DNA of 64,000 nucleotides from Rhexocercosporidium sp. MPI-PUGE-AT-0058 (taxonomy: Eukaryota > Ascomycota > Leotiomycetes > Helotiales). The DNA is taken from positions 930,001 through 994,000 of the forward strand of contig JAGTJL010000017.1 in assembly GCA_020746875.1 (NCBI GenBank). The letters are read 5' to 3'. The notes beneath the pieces were generated by a model. It had not been told where the DNA came from and searched no databases. It saw nothing but the letters and a program-made list of their open reading frames with translations. A program made the position numbers and the translations under genes. Positions within the stretch are counted from its first letter, which is position 1. The number at the start of each line of letters is the position of its first letter. Below, in pieces: positions 13,249 to 25,139 of this stretch.

Positions 13249-14756
13249 CTACACGTAAATGTAACAGAGAGGCCCGGCTTGTGTGGACATCATAGCACCG
13301 ATTGTAGTGTCGGGACCATTGACGCCTAATGTGATGACATCAGCGAGGGTTCCATCTCTGCTGGGCGGGTTGTTGTTCAAAGTAATGGTTCCAGCAATGG
13401 CGTTCTGTCTGTTCTTAATATCTTGATTTTGCCAGATCCACCAGGTGCGATCGATTTGAGCGTGGTGCAGCCAGAAAGCTGGGTCTCCTGGGGAAACGAA
13501 GATGTCTCCGCCTGGGTCACCACCGATGGTGAAGTGACCGGCAGTGTGCACACCATAGAAGCCAGTTGCAAAGTCACCTTGCATGACGGTTTGGAAGCTG
13601 TTGATGTCGAGGTTCTCGGTAATGAGGTCCGTGGAGTTCTTGTCGGTTGACCATCGAGAGGAAACCCATGGAGAGACGTCGCGGCGGAGACAGCGTGGAT
13701 TGTAGGCTGATCCGGGAAAGCTTGGGGTGAGGCCTTCAATTGCGAGGGTTGGAGAGACCGGGCCGAGATTTACTTTCATGCTGCGCTGGATATTAGTAGA
13801 TTGTTTCTTGAATGGGATGAAAGAAGACTTACTTCTTGAATGGACCCTTGGTAACGCATCCCCCGCCAGCACCGGCTGGGATGCAGTTCAGGCCAGTGGG
13901 AAGGCCATTGGTGCAGTTGTGGGCTTGATAGTCGCCGTTGCCACCAATAGAGTAATCTGAGCCATCAAAGACTGGAGAGTTGATTGGATCAAAAGCAGTT
14001 TTACCCCAGTTCTAAAGTATGTTCGTTAGCTACATACTTTTAGAATTTCGAATCTGAAGTTTAATGAAGAATATTGGTTAATCTCACCCAGTACTATTCA
14101 GCGTTAGCGTACGTCTTACTTCGTCATTTCATTTGGAAGGTAGACTTACTGGTTGGTAACCCTTGTAACCGCACTCATTTCTCAGAGCTTGCTCATAAGT
14201 CCAAGTGAAATACCTGTGCCATGACAAGAAGTTTGCCTACATTAAAGTCAGCAAGGCAAATTCATTTACTTTATTTATTGAACATACCGTCCCGTGGATG
14301 GTAAGTGTTTGTTCGATGTGTGTCCAAACGAAGTCATCGTATCTTTGGCATGCTTAGCTTCCCCACTGAATGGGCAATATTGCGTGATTTACCTTGACTT
14401 TGCTCCTGGAACTAGGGTCTGGTTGGTTCTCGCAGGTTTTGATTGCAAACAAAGAACTGCATCGGTATATGCCTTTCGCTCAGAAGGAAGTAGCGTTGAC
14501 CTTTTGACCAATCAATAAGTTTTGAAAACCAAATGACCAAGGAAATTTACCATTCTCTTCGGATAGCAGCGTTTCCCAAGTTACATGACTGCTGCTTGCC
14601 TGAAAGAGCCTCTCCAATCTGGTGAATGGCAAGGTTCAGAAGGCCCTTGCCAGCAAGCAGATCAGTGGCTGTAGTGGAAGCAGGTGTGAAGAGGGCTGCT
14701 GATGCAGAGGAAGCAAGCACCAGTGGTGCCCACAAAACCGAGGGTTGGAAACGCAT
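13249..14756 (-). CDS. Secreted tyrosinase-family copper oxidase, seven exons
   Basis: Type-3 copper enzyme that oxidises phenols to quinones. Exons on the minus strand: 14756-14551, 14500-14393, 14342-14288, 14236-14150, 14093-14088, 14011-13833, 13780-13249; all phases match and give 390 residues. A signal peptide covers about residues 1-20. CuA histidines are His113, His121 and His130 (the last in SWHRYF). CuB shows VHTAGHF (His292, His296) and the LHHAQIDR histidine pair near 319-320. The conserved PYWNWGK box is split by introns so that Tyr-Trp sits alone in a 6-base exon. There is no long C-terminal extension, so it resembles the short secreted tyrosinases rather than the large pro-enzymes. 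Roles in melanin or phenolic metabolism are possible; the substrate is unknown. Confidence 0.92.
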
Positions 14757-17282
14757 GGCGGGAAGAATTGACGCTCGGAGGCTTGGAATAGAACACGTAA
14801 AGTTTCTATTAAGCTGAAACCTAGAAGTTGTCGGGTTGCCGTCTGCTCCTAAAGATTGCATGAGCGAAATTGAGCAGTATTTGAACCTCGTGGCATCCTA
14901 GTCGTCGTCGTGAAAAGAGATAGGCATGATAACTGCCGGATATTGGATCATGTATTCGACGGCGTCCAATCCACCTGCAAGCCAATAGTCCGGGTCACGA
15001 ATGCATACGCCACCGGAAATGTGGATTTCAATGGAACACAGATTGGAAGGATTTGAAGGGGTGAAGGACCTCACCCGCGAAATGTTTCCATGCATTCACC
15101 AGGGCTCCTGGTATATTTTCATGTTGGACCGGAAACTTTGGCTGCTTGACCAATGAACTGGGCTACTTGATCCATGGTAGTCTTGAAGCCCTAACCCGAA
15201 CGTTCCGACTGCGCAGGCGGAGGAGAGATTCAGACCTACAAATTAGAATTGATTGGATAAGACGGCATGCTGTCTAACTCTAAGGTGCCAGCCGTGCGGC
15301 CCGCCTTCAGACAGAAGGCGACGAGGAGGACTCGGGGAGGAGGCTGGGGGAAGCGGACGGGCTGTCGCTTGTCTGACAGACAGAATCTCAGACTTCAAGT
15401 ACTTAGCTGAATTCACTACGGTGAAAAAGTACACTAATTTCAAGCTACCTGCTACCGGGAGCTGGTGTGCTTGGTCGACCTGTCAGCTTTCCGTTTCGGT
15501 ACCCAGCACATGCACTAATTTGATAGTCTGATCCCGGGTTTGGGATGTTTCTCGACACAGGTTTCTTTCATGAACGTGCCCTCTTGACCACGTTCTGCCC
15601 ACGAGGTATCTCTGGCCCTCATATCTGTATTTGGAAGGTTCGAGATTCTCCTACTCCAGTGATAACAACAATCCGGTCAAGAATATTTTTCAAAGCCTGG
15701 CCCCCTCCTCATCGAAAAAGGGGCCCCTAGGACTAGGGCAGGCCTTGGAATCCCATGTTGACCTGCCGATATGCACTTGAAAGTGGATAATGATTGGAAC
15801 AAATTTATCTGACCAATGTCCACCCCTACCGTATTCCCAAAACCCACTGCCAAGCGGCACCTCGCCCCTCTTCCCATCGAGATCAATCGTTACATCGAGT
15901 GCGGATTCGTGGACTGCTGACTAAAATGTGGCATGTATGTCTCCTAATATCGTTGGTAAGCTAGGACATCCTCCAAGAAGTTCTTCGGGTAAGTGTTCTA
16001 TATGCCAAAATTCCAGATTTTCAGGTCGAGTTCATTGCTTCCTACAGAATGCTACAATAGGGCCTCAAGAACCCCTTTTGACAACATACATCTGTACTTG
16101 CTAGAATCGGTCTTGAGCCCTTCCTCCGGATCTTCATCCGCGCCGCTTACTGTCTCACCCCTGATAGTTCCCGCATCATGCCCTCCATTCAATTACACCA
16201 CCAATAGTATCTTAGTGGCAACTCAGGGCTTGTCCCGCTTTCAAGAGATCCTATCTAGTCTCCATCTAATGTAAGGATGGCCGGCATCAGATCTCGGACA
16301 GTGGGACTTTATGATTGGCATTTCGCGCAGACCCCTCAATAGTGGAAGCGGAACCTTGGTATCGGCTGTCATGGAAGCATGGAAGCCTCGCTTCCAGACG
16401 ATTTAAGATGGCAGTCGAGCCGTGTCTGAGTCTCTGTATTGTCTTTGCTGAAGCCACCAAACACTGGTATTCCATTTCTATTTGATGGCATCATCCCTAG
16501 TCTTTTTATCAAGATGGGAATGGTTTGATAAAAGCTAATTTGAACTTTCGAAAGAACAATTCGACGCGTAACGAACCATGAGTTAGTATCTGCTGATCAA
16601 ATGAGAAGCTTGATGCTGAACACATCAATTAAACCTATCAAATATCGATAACCTTCAGGGCGGTCCCTGAAAATTCAAACAGAAAAGAGGCACATCTCCT
16701 TTGATGTCCGGGCTATCTTCTTAGCTGCAGTAGCGTTTCCAAGAGACGGAGCTCTAGGGACGAATTTGATGGACAGGGGATGCAAGCTTCAGGCACTCTC
16801 CTCGAGTTCTCGGCTACCAATCCCTTACCATTCTGCTTGCGGAAATATTCTTCCAGTGAAACCGCTGACAACTGAAGTCTCGGAGGGAGCTTTGAGATTG
16901 CCGACGGCTTCAAGCCCAACTGGGCTTTCGAACAAGGTTGCAGTGTCACTGGCGTCGTCCCTAAACGTTTATTTGTAGCAGTCGTCGCGTTTACCTGTCT
17001 ATCATTGCCCTTACGAGCTTGAACTGCACAAATCGTGTTCAGACGCCACATGGCAGCCAGAAAGGAGACGACTTCAGAACGCGGTTTGGCCTGTGTGCAA
17101 GGGTTCAGTCCTAGTATGTGTAATATATCTATACGGACCCCACAGCGACACCGAAACCGAACCCACAACCCTCGTCCAATGTTGTGAAAGTTGAGCGTTA
17201 CTTTTGTGATTGTTTCTGTAGGAGAGGATCTACAACGACCAGCTTGTTGGAACACAAACTCGATAAGCTTTTGATCTTTGAG
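14757..17282. other. Intergenic between divergent tyrosinase and rhodopsin-domain genes
   Basis: This 2.5-kb gap must contain both promoters. I saw several open frames under 185 codons, including a 180-codon frame on the minus strand at 16713-17255, but none has a recognisable domain or credible exon structure. Confidence 0.45.
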
Positions 17283-19088
17283 ATGGCTTCAACCGCACCT
17301 CCAGGACCGATCGACCGATCGACCAATGCACCTTCAATACTGGCTGTTAATGGAGTCTTCTTTGGATTTACGATTTTGGTGATGGCGGCGAGGATATACG
17401 TTCGAGCTGTGATGTTGAAGACAATGGGGACCGACGATTGGCTTATTCTTGCTGCCACAGTATGTGCAATCAGTCCCTCGAATTGAGCTCTTTCGTCTGG
17501 GCGCCCTTTACGAGTAGCTATTTTCGTCTAGAGGCATAGAATGAGGACGATATTGTGTTGAACAGCGATTTCTTCGTAAGACATGCAATACATGGCAGCC
17601 AAGCGGCAGGCTACAAGAAAAGACCTCGAGGATTCGCAAATGTTCGATGCAGGACATCGCTGACAGTTTATAGCTCTGTGGTGCTGGAGTCTTCGCATGC
17701 TTTATTGGGGAAACACACAATGGCAAGGGAATGCACACAGCATCAATCAGGCCTGATGAATTGATCAGGATGTTCCATTGGAACTTCTTCCATTCAATAA
17801 TCGTGACAGTCGGCATCTCACTCGTCAAGCTTTCTGTTGGATTTTTCCTACTGCGCTTGGCCACTGGAAAAGCCCACAAGATCTTTCTCTATTGCATCCT
17901 CGGTGAGTCCTACCATTTAGATATGAACATCTTAACTATAACAGAACCAATCAGACTGACCCTTTGTAGTGTTCCTTGTGGCGTTCACTTTAACTAGTGC
18001 CGGTGTAAGTCGATTTTTGCTTCTCTTAAGCTTCGGCTTTGGGAAATACACTGTTCTGGAAACATAAGAATCCCGATTCAAGGCTGCTCAATTTTGGGAC
18101 CTTTTCTGCAGAGGCTGACAATGACAGACCATCTTGTTTTCATGCATACCAATTCGGGCAAGTTGGGACAGGATGAGTGAGCCGGGTGCAAAATGCTTCA
18201 GCTTTAATACCTTCACCAACATTGTAAGTGCAAACTCACGCCCCCATGTCCCGAATAATCTTCTGACATATAGCGCAGGGTTTGTTCAACAGCAGTAAGT
18301 ATTTGATTGATGATTCCCGTCAACATGTTTAGAGCTAATTGTCTCAGTCGTCAACATCCTCACTGATGGTATGTCTTTTTGCGTAGCATGATCCTCTATA
18401 ATCTGTGATTTGGGATTGGATCCTTTATTCTGCTCCTGAGACATTGAAAACCATACGTGCTAATTCGTCGATTAGTACTGTTCGCTTCTCTTCCCATCCC
18501 TATCGTGTGGAAGCTTCAAGTCAACATGCGAACAAAAATTTCCCTTATATGCATTCTCTCCTTAGGATATTTGTGAGTTCCCCTTCCCTTTCCTGGCTCT
18601 CCGCACAGTCTAATGTGACTCGCAGTGCATGCGTCTGCTCAATAGTCAAAACAACAATCCAGGTCCATGTGTTCGAAAATCCAGACGCAACACGCCACGA
18701 TAAATACACCATCTGGAATGCTCTTGAACTCTACGTCGGTCTTCTCGCAGCTTCCCTTCCCGCTCTCCGCCCTCTCTTCAAGAGTATGCTGGATCTCCGT
18801 ACGCGCGCTACATCCAGTTCGAATCCACAGCGCCACAAATACTACATGCAGGAAGATGGAATAGGAATGAACAGTCTGCCTGGTCAAGGGACAAGAGCCT
18901 CGAAATACAATGTAAAAGTCACAACGAGAAGTCAACCGTCGAGGAATCACCTGGGCAGAAGTACGCAGAACACGCAGAGCGAGGATGACTTTACGAGTAA
19001 AGGGGATGCTGATTCTTTGGACGACATTTTGCCTATGCAGGGACGGCAGGGGGGGATCACGAAGACAGTCAATGTCAGTGTTACATAA
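17283..19088 (+). CDS. Rhodopsin-domain integral membrane protein (Pth11-related), eight exons
   Basis: Seven-helix membrane protein of the fungal rhodopsin-domain family related to Pth11-type receptors; no CFEM domain is present. Exons: 17283-17459, 17674-17902, 17970-18004, 18128-18223, 18279-18294, 18348-18368, 18476-18572, 18626-19088; phases match, 377 residues. Family marks are visible in order: helix 1 with AARIYVR, TDDW at about residues 50-53, the RMFHWNFFHSIIV segment, SLVKLSVGFFLLRL, CIPIRASWDR, KCFSFNTFTNI, ASLPIPIVWKL and the IWNALELYVGLLAASLP block. A hydrophilic tail of about 100 residues faces the cytoplasm. Exons of 16 and 21 bases are unusually small. The ligand is unknown. 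The 214-base first intron is long for this genome and its acceptor was chosen from homology. Confidence 0.88.
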
Positions 19089-20291
19089 GGAGACCCTACA
19101 GAAGTGTCTTGATGGGTAGTCAGAACATGGAGAGGGTGCTTCTTGTACAACATCCTTGGGGCATTGGGTGGAGTTCTGAATATTGTGATGAGAACATGTT
19201 TTCTTGATTATTACGGCCTCCAAGGAGTTGCATGCATTACGATACCTATCCGTTTCTAGAAGAGCGATGCACTATATCGATTCATTTTCACCTGTCCACG
19301 CTGCGTTTTCGTCATGCTCGTTGTGACTGCTTCTTCTCCTTTTCCTCCTCCCGTTACTCACGAAAAAAGGGACGGCTCTTTGCCCTGCAACAGTTGTCCA
19401 ACTTGTTCCCTTCCTAGCTTCATCCACACTCTCCTGACAACCATTCCACAGCGGAGTGTCAGCGGATCCATCGATCCACTCTTCAAATTCTGGAACACGC
19501 AACACAACATGCACGAAACTACGGAAAACCGGAACCGAAGAAGCCCTTATCAAGAAAGGCATCCACCCCGCAACAGTAAGAAGTGCGAAGTGCGAAGTGC
19601 GAAATACGAGAAACCGCCCATGTGGGTATGGAGGTACCTTGCATTTCCAGCCCTTGCTGCATGACTTAAATCCCGGCCGCTCTACCATTCAGGAAGGTAG
19701 CACTGTCAAAATCGCACCATTACCAAGGCTTTTCATTTACATACATCGAGAAGCGGAGATTTCTACATTTGAGGGGCAGGTTTACTTGGAGCAGGGGACC
19801 AGAATGCATGTACTGTACGGTGTAAGTGGTGCAACTGCCAAGTTATAAACACTGGTTTGCTACCAGTTTTCATTAGTGGGACCGAGGTCTTGGTCTTCAC
19901 ATGGCATTGTGATGTTTTGCAGAGCAGGCTCGGTTGGAAGGGCGGCCGATTGTTTTGGGTTTTTTTTATGGGGCCAAGATCGTGGGATTGTGTTTGACTT
20001 TGGCTGCGCAAGATAGAGAACCATGACATGCATGCTTTGATCATGGACGTAAATAGGGATGAATCTTTGATTTAATGGGGCAATTCGTCCCATCTCCGTC
20101 AGGAATTCGCTTCAGAAAGTTCCTCTGTCTCGTAAGTCTTCGGCGGGATAAGGTAGGCATTGCGGGTTCCACTTTCAAGAGTCCTAGAAAGTGATTGTTG
20201 AAGTGCAATATTATTCCTCAACTATCTCAATGGTGCAGTGAAGTTGGCTTGAAATCTAACAGCGAACCATCTGCCGGCTAAGTACCCAATC
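19089..20291. other. Intergenic between convergent genes
   Basis: This is the 3' side of both flanking genes. It contains a short run of three near-identical GTGCGAA units at about 19583-19604. The small overlapping frames have no recognisable features. Confidence 0.45.
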
Positions 20292-21089
20292 TTAATTCGA
20301 AACAGCCCCGGAATGCCTAGTCCTCACACCCAAAACGAAAAAAGTGAAGAAGGAGATCATGAATAATAAGACAGCCCCTGCTGCGAGAGCAGGAGCGTTC
20401 CACCTGTCATCTGACGTCCACTCGCCCCTTGGTCGAGTCTCCAACGCCTCGATGTCAATTCCACCCTTTTCCGTTTTGCCCTGTCGGTTCATCATTAGTA
20501 GTCGTTTTTCAGACAGCTGCTGCAGTAAGGAGGAAAAGTTACTAGAAACTGGACTTACGCTTTCCTGTACATTCAACCTCGCCTCTAGTTCCTCAACTCT
20601 CTTCACGAGCTGCACGATCGCTTCATCTCGCGCGGAATTGAAGTCCCGACTCGTTGTTGCGCTGGTACTCGTCCCTCCCCAGAGACTTATCCCATCATCG
20701 CCCTCAGAGTCTGATCTGTCGAGAGTGGCGCCATTATGTTCTACAGATCCCTCATGGTGAGGTAGGATTGTTGCTGCGTTTTCGTCGTTGTGGTGAGGGA
20801 GGCCGTGTGGAGATCTAGACGGAGAGAAGACAGAATGAAAGGTTGGAGGGGCTGTGTTTGGAAGTCCGTTGTTGTACGAGGAATTTTGGCTGAGGTCTTC
20901 GAATGAGGGGGGATTCAGTGGGATCTATTCAGGGATGATGAATCGATGTTTCAGTTATTCGTTGCTTTGGACACGAATAGGATGATGAAAAAGCGAGAGG
21001 ATGAGGGAGATCAGAAGTCAAGTCAAAGCTTAAAGCCTCGACAGAATAGAAATTATAACACTTACCCTCTCATAACGTTGGCTAGGCAT
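20292..21089 (-). CDS. Hypothetical small tail-anchored membrane protein with coiled coil
   Basis: Not recognised by name. Model: exon 1 21089-21066 (eight codons from MPSQRYER), an intron of 141 bases with a consensus GTAAGT donor, and exon 2 20924-20292, giving 218 residues. The N-terminal half is Ser/Pro/Asn-rich and disordered. A short coiled coil (EAIVQLVKRVEELEARL) lies in the middle. A motif IDIEALETRPRGEW precedes one hydrophobic helix near residues 186-208, followed by a short basic end, so the protein is probably tail-anchored in the ER or an organelle membrane. A 39-base stretch between a GTAAGT and a TACTGCAG in the coiled coil is a multiple of three. It looks intron-like but is very short, so I kept it as coding. 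Confidence 0.6.
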
Positions 21090-22044
21090 TTCGCTGACCT
21101 CTTTGTATTCTTCTGATATCGTAGACGAAATGCAATTAACCTTTCTTACGGCACTGATCGTGGAATTCCTGCTCTAGACAACTTCTTCGATCCTCACAAA
21201 TACTGTCAACACGAGTACAAAAGTGTTAGAGAATGGGAAACAGTACGAAACAACAGGCAAATTTAACGTAGAAAAGGTGAAAAGAAGTTGAAGATATGTC
21301 GTCGAGGTTGATGTCAAGACCCCGCCATGGCTAGCCACGGCGGGCTGTACCATAGCGCCCGTCAGCACCAAGCTTTCATTCAGCTGTAGCGCTACATCCA
21401 ACCAATTGCGCACTAGCTTGAAATCTTGGTTGGCTGTGAAGATCTTAAGAGGCCGGATATTGGAGGTTGATGAATCGGATTGGTGTTGGTGTTTTGTTGC
21501 TTTGAGGGGGTGGATTAGGCACCTGTTTTCTGTACCTGCCGGAGTCGTCATGGTGTGAGGGAGGGCGCTTGCACGAATATCATGTATGTTTCGTGGTTGA
21601 GTAGGAGGAGCCTGTCGACTGCGTGGTAAATAAATATGAGGGACCATTGGTGGAGTTTTGACGAGTTGATGATGGTGGTTCGATTAGAAAATGCTACCCA
21701 TAACTTGATAAATACCCGTATATTCTCAACGTGACAATGCCCAGTAAGTGGACACCGGAGCCAGTATTTCAGCGAGGCCTGGCACCATGAAAGCTGGCAA
21801 ACATAGAAATCTGAGGATTCTTATAGGCATACTGGAAGAGACTTCCTCTCTATTGTAGATATTTGGTTGCTGAACGAGATTCTCCTGAACTGAAGACTAA
21901 ATTCACAATGTGCAGACTGTGCTTCGCAACAGATAAGTTGGTTCAGATTGTAGCACAAGCAGTCCGTATCAACTAACGAGTTCGGATCAGCAATCACATT
22001 GCCGGGTATCAAGAACGCTTTCGTAAATCTCGACATCATCTCCC
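21090..22044. other. Intergenic
   Basis: Upstream region of the tail-anchored gene and 3' side of the HET gene. A 157-codon minus-strand frame at 21174-21647 overlaps the expected 5' leader and shows no domain, so I treat it as chance or leader sequence. Confidence 0.4.
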
Positions 22045-24105
22045 TCACCTGATCTCGAATTCTTCTTCCGGATGGCTCCCCTCCATAGCCTCCCCATCCA
22101 TCTTTCCATGCACATAGCACTCCCCAACCAATTGCCAAAACGTTTCTCCCCTCGCTCTTGTCTCTCTCAAAACGACTGGCACACTACATCCATACAGGAT
22201 ACAAACCACATCCCTCTCCTGGGCCGCCATCGGTGCAAGTCCAATCGATCCGCTTTCTGAGACCAGGAATTTGCGATTCCAAATGACGCTCTGGACGCGC
22301 TGTAAGAAATCAACGACGAGAGTCGAGCCGGCTTCGCAGGTCTTGATTAAGCCTTTCGTATTGATGTCACCATTAGGTGTGCTTTCTGCAAGACAGTAGA
22401 GAAAAGCACGGCGGTACCAGGAAGGAACGTTAGATCCGTTGGGCCCTCGGTCAGCAACGAGAGTCCGCCAGAATTGTTCGGGGACAGTATCAGCTTCGTC
22501 AGAGAGGATGCAGCCTCCTAGTTGAAGCCATTCGTATAGAATGATTCCTTCAGCAGCACGTGGTCCGAGCTTTGAGATGGTATCAAGCCGAAAGCCGCGA
22601 ACGAAGAGTATCTTTTCTTTTTCGTCCGAAGTTGCTGGCAATCCGATCCTGGAAGCGGCCTTGGTATTCTTTGCTGCGTTGTACCAACGGCGATCTGGAA
22701 TGCCCACAAGACTGTCGGCATCTGTCCGGTCATAATCCGTACGCTCGGAGATTTTGCTGTCTATTGGGGGTTGAAGACTCGATTGTAGTGGTCTGATCCA
22801 CGTCGGCAAACTTGCTTCTTTCTCTGGCACGCAGGACGCCCATCGCCGACACATGATGTCCAATGTCTGTGACTTGGTGACGACATGACTGAAGAATTCT
22901 TGATACACTTGGAGTATGCTCATGCCGTAATCGATCCGGAGGGTCTCCCCTGGAGTTGCCTGCCTGGCGTCAAACAAGAGTGGTCCATCTTTAGCGAGAG
23001 CAAGGACTGAGAAGATCCTATCTACATGCTTCCCCGAACTCAGATCACTCAGATTGGACACTAAGGATTCCAAACTGAGTAGCCGTTGGACATGTTTACC
23101 TTGAGCTTGACTATCTTGAGGATCTCGGCGCAGAGCATTAGTTGTGATGTCGATGAAGCGCTCGACAATTACAATCTTTTGATCCATGAGGGTCCGAGGA
23201 TCCTTTTTGTGGGCGCGAAAGAGCGTCGTGAGGTGTTTGCGACAGGACAGAAATATCGTTACAGCATCGACGAAATCGGTATAATGGATCGTTGAGGCTC
23301 CGCAATGAAGAGTGACGTTCCAGGCAATAGCAACCTCTTGGACTAACCAGAGCCGGCTGAAGACATTGTTCTTAAGCAAAGAGACGAAAGCAAGCCACTT
23401 CTCGACCATGTTCGGTTCATCAACGAGGTGATCAACTCCCTTGAGGTCAACAATCTGAGGAATGAAAGCTATGGCAGTCTTATATGAAGGATCATCTCCC
23501 AGCCAGAAGCAAAGATTTTCCGCGTTGTAGAAAATGCGGCTTTTCATAGACACTTGATGATTCAGCTCTTCCTCGTTGTTTCGGTTGATACATAGTGCAT
23601 CGACCCAAAATCGTCTCATTCTTGTAGGGTGGCGCAAACTGTGAAGAGCTGAATGAAGGTTACTTCTTATGAATATATGATATGACTTCGGTGGCTGTTG
23701 CTCATCTAACAGCTCGATCTCTCGGAAGGTTAGTTGTTGGGTATCATTGTTGCCGCCCCAAAGATACGAAATTGCCTCGTAATCTGGATTATGGTCAGTT
23801 CAGCACCTTTGAACAATTGGAGCGGAGAGAATCTTCGATGCTACGAGAGACTCTCAAGTGAAACTTTGAGGTATACGTTGATCGATCTAGTTGCATAACT
23901 TCCAGGCCGATTGCCGATCCTGGCTGTCATGCAGTTATGTAGAAACAGAGACTTCCTGATCCGAGAAAAAAAGGATCATACCTAGGGTCGACTCGATGGA
24001 TTCCACGACGAATGAGCATTTTAAAATTTCGTCCTTCTTGCCAGGTTCCAGCTGCAAGATCCGGAATTCATGATCCGCCAGTTTTAAGCTGAAGGGAGTT
24101 AGCAT
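22045..24105 (-). CDS. HET-domain (heterokaryon incompatibility) protein
   Basis: HET-domain proteins mediate vegetative incompatibility and programmed cell death, or related immune-like responses, in filamentous fungi. Exons 24105-23982 and 23783-22045 join in phase to give about 620 residues. Domain blocks in order: an N-terminal FRILQLEPG strand, YEAISYLWG, then FWVDALCINR, and KSRIFYNAENLCFWLGD, followed by SRLWLVQEV. The long C-terminal part ends with the usual FWQLVGECYVHGKMDGE block. No NACHT, ankyrin or WD repeats are seen. The start is the first ATG in the open frame. A CT-rich tract ending in CAG about 50 bases upstream could be the acceptor of an untranslated or further coding exon. 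The gene begins only 96 bases after the stop of the zinc-cluster gene on the same strand. Confidence 0.88.
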
Positions 24106-24200
24106 CAGTAAAGTCTCCAACGATGAAGAGCATGGCTGGTCATGCTTGACGGGCTGCAAAGCAAGGAAGGAAGGGACGATGAACAGTTTTTTCGGACTTA

Positions 24201-25139
24201 CTATAGAACAGCTGGAGGCAGGTTTTTCTCCGTACTTGGATCTTTCTTTTCGATGACAGATTCCATCAATGTCCCTTGCCTTTCCCTCTTTACCCGCTTG
24301 ATAGTTATCGGGACAGGTCTGTCATGAGTAGCCCCGCTATCTATACTCACGTCAGTAATCTAACACGGCCAATAGATAAACGAGACCTAGTATCGTTGAT
24401 TTGAGAGGGGATACAATGTCCGAACGAAAGTCAACATATGAGGGATATATTGCACGGATGCTGGAATCAGCAAACCGGTTGAAGCATCCCGGCAAATCAA
24501 CTGCGACTCGTTCCTCAGATGTGGTTTAAGACATTGAAGGCCGATAATGGACAAGATATTGAATGTTTCTCAAAATTTTGTTGAGCTTGAACATACCTAA
24601 ATCTTCAATATCACTCGCAACTCGCTTTGGCTCTGATCTGTCGGGAGTAGAATCAGTTTTCGATCGCCGAGCATCAAGTGTTGTATCTTTGTCTTTGGGC
24701 ACATTCTTTCCCCGCGTACGAGTGTTCATTTCGGGCTTAGAACACTCCAACTCTCCTGGGCGGTGTTGAAGGCAGCGAATACATTTCTGGCCAGGCCAAA
24801 CACGATCTTCTGGGAGGCACTTTATATATGCAAATCGTATCAGCCTTGCTCTTGTTCGCTCTGCGTTGGCTTGCATTGCCTCCACTGCTGCGGAAAATAA
24901 TGAGATACGCGCACCTTCTTCCTAGCCTCGCGGCACTGTTTACACTTCCAAAGATTGAGTTTCCGGCGCTTCTTGCCAGTGGCACTGTCATTGTCTCCGT
25001 CTTTCGCGCCATCTCCCTCATCTTCCGATCCAGAACCCGCGTCAGGTTCCTCTAAACTGCGCGAGGGCAATGTGACTGATTCACCATGAGGTGAGGGCGA
25101 GTGGCTCATCAGACGCGGGTCCAGAGTTAACTCTGCCAT
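24201..25139 (-). CDS. Short Zn(II)2Cys6 zinc-cluster protein
   Basis: Putative DNA-binding protein of 233 residues. Exons: 25139-24915, 24819-24597, 24500-24387, 24340-24201; phases agree. After an acidic, serine-rich N-terminus, a basic KKRRK stretch leads into the zinc cluster with Cys66, Cys69, Cys76, Cys88, Cys91 and Cys101 (C-x2-C-x6-C-x11-C-x2-C-x9-C). The first intron splits the cluster directly before Cys76. A short downstream region has no fungal transcription-factor middle-homology domain. The last intron (24341-24386) has an uncommon GTCTCG donor but a good branch site and acceptor, so the C-terminus is less certain. It sits directly upstream of the HET gene and could be its regulator; that is inference. 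Confidence 0.7.

Noticed and set aside
16713..17255. 180-codon minus-strand frame
   Set aside because: Non-protein-like mixed composition and lies in the promoter side of the rhodopsin-domain gene.
21174..21647. 157-codon minus-strand frame upstream of the tail-anchored gene
   Set aside because: Considered as a 5' exon, but no splice pair joins it convincingly and it has no domain; the MPSQRYER start explains the gene better.
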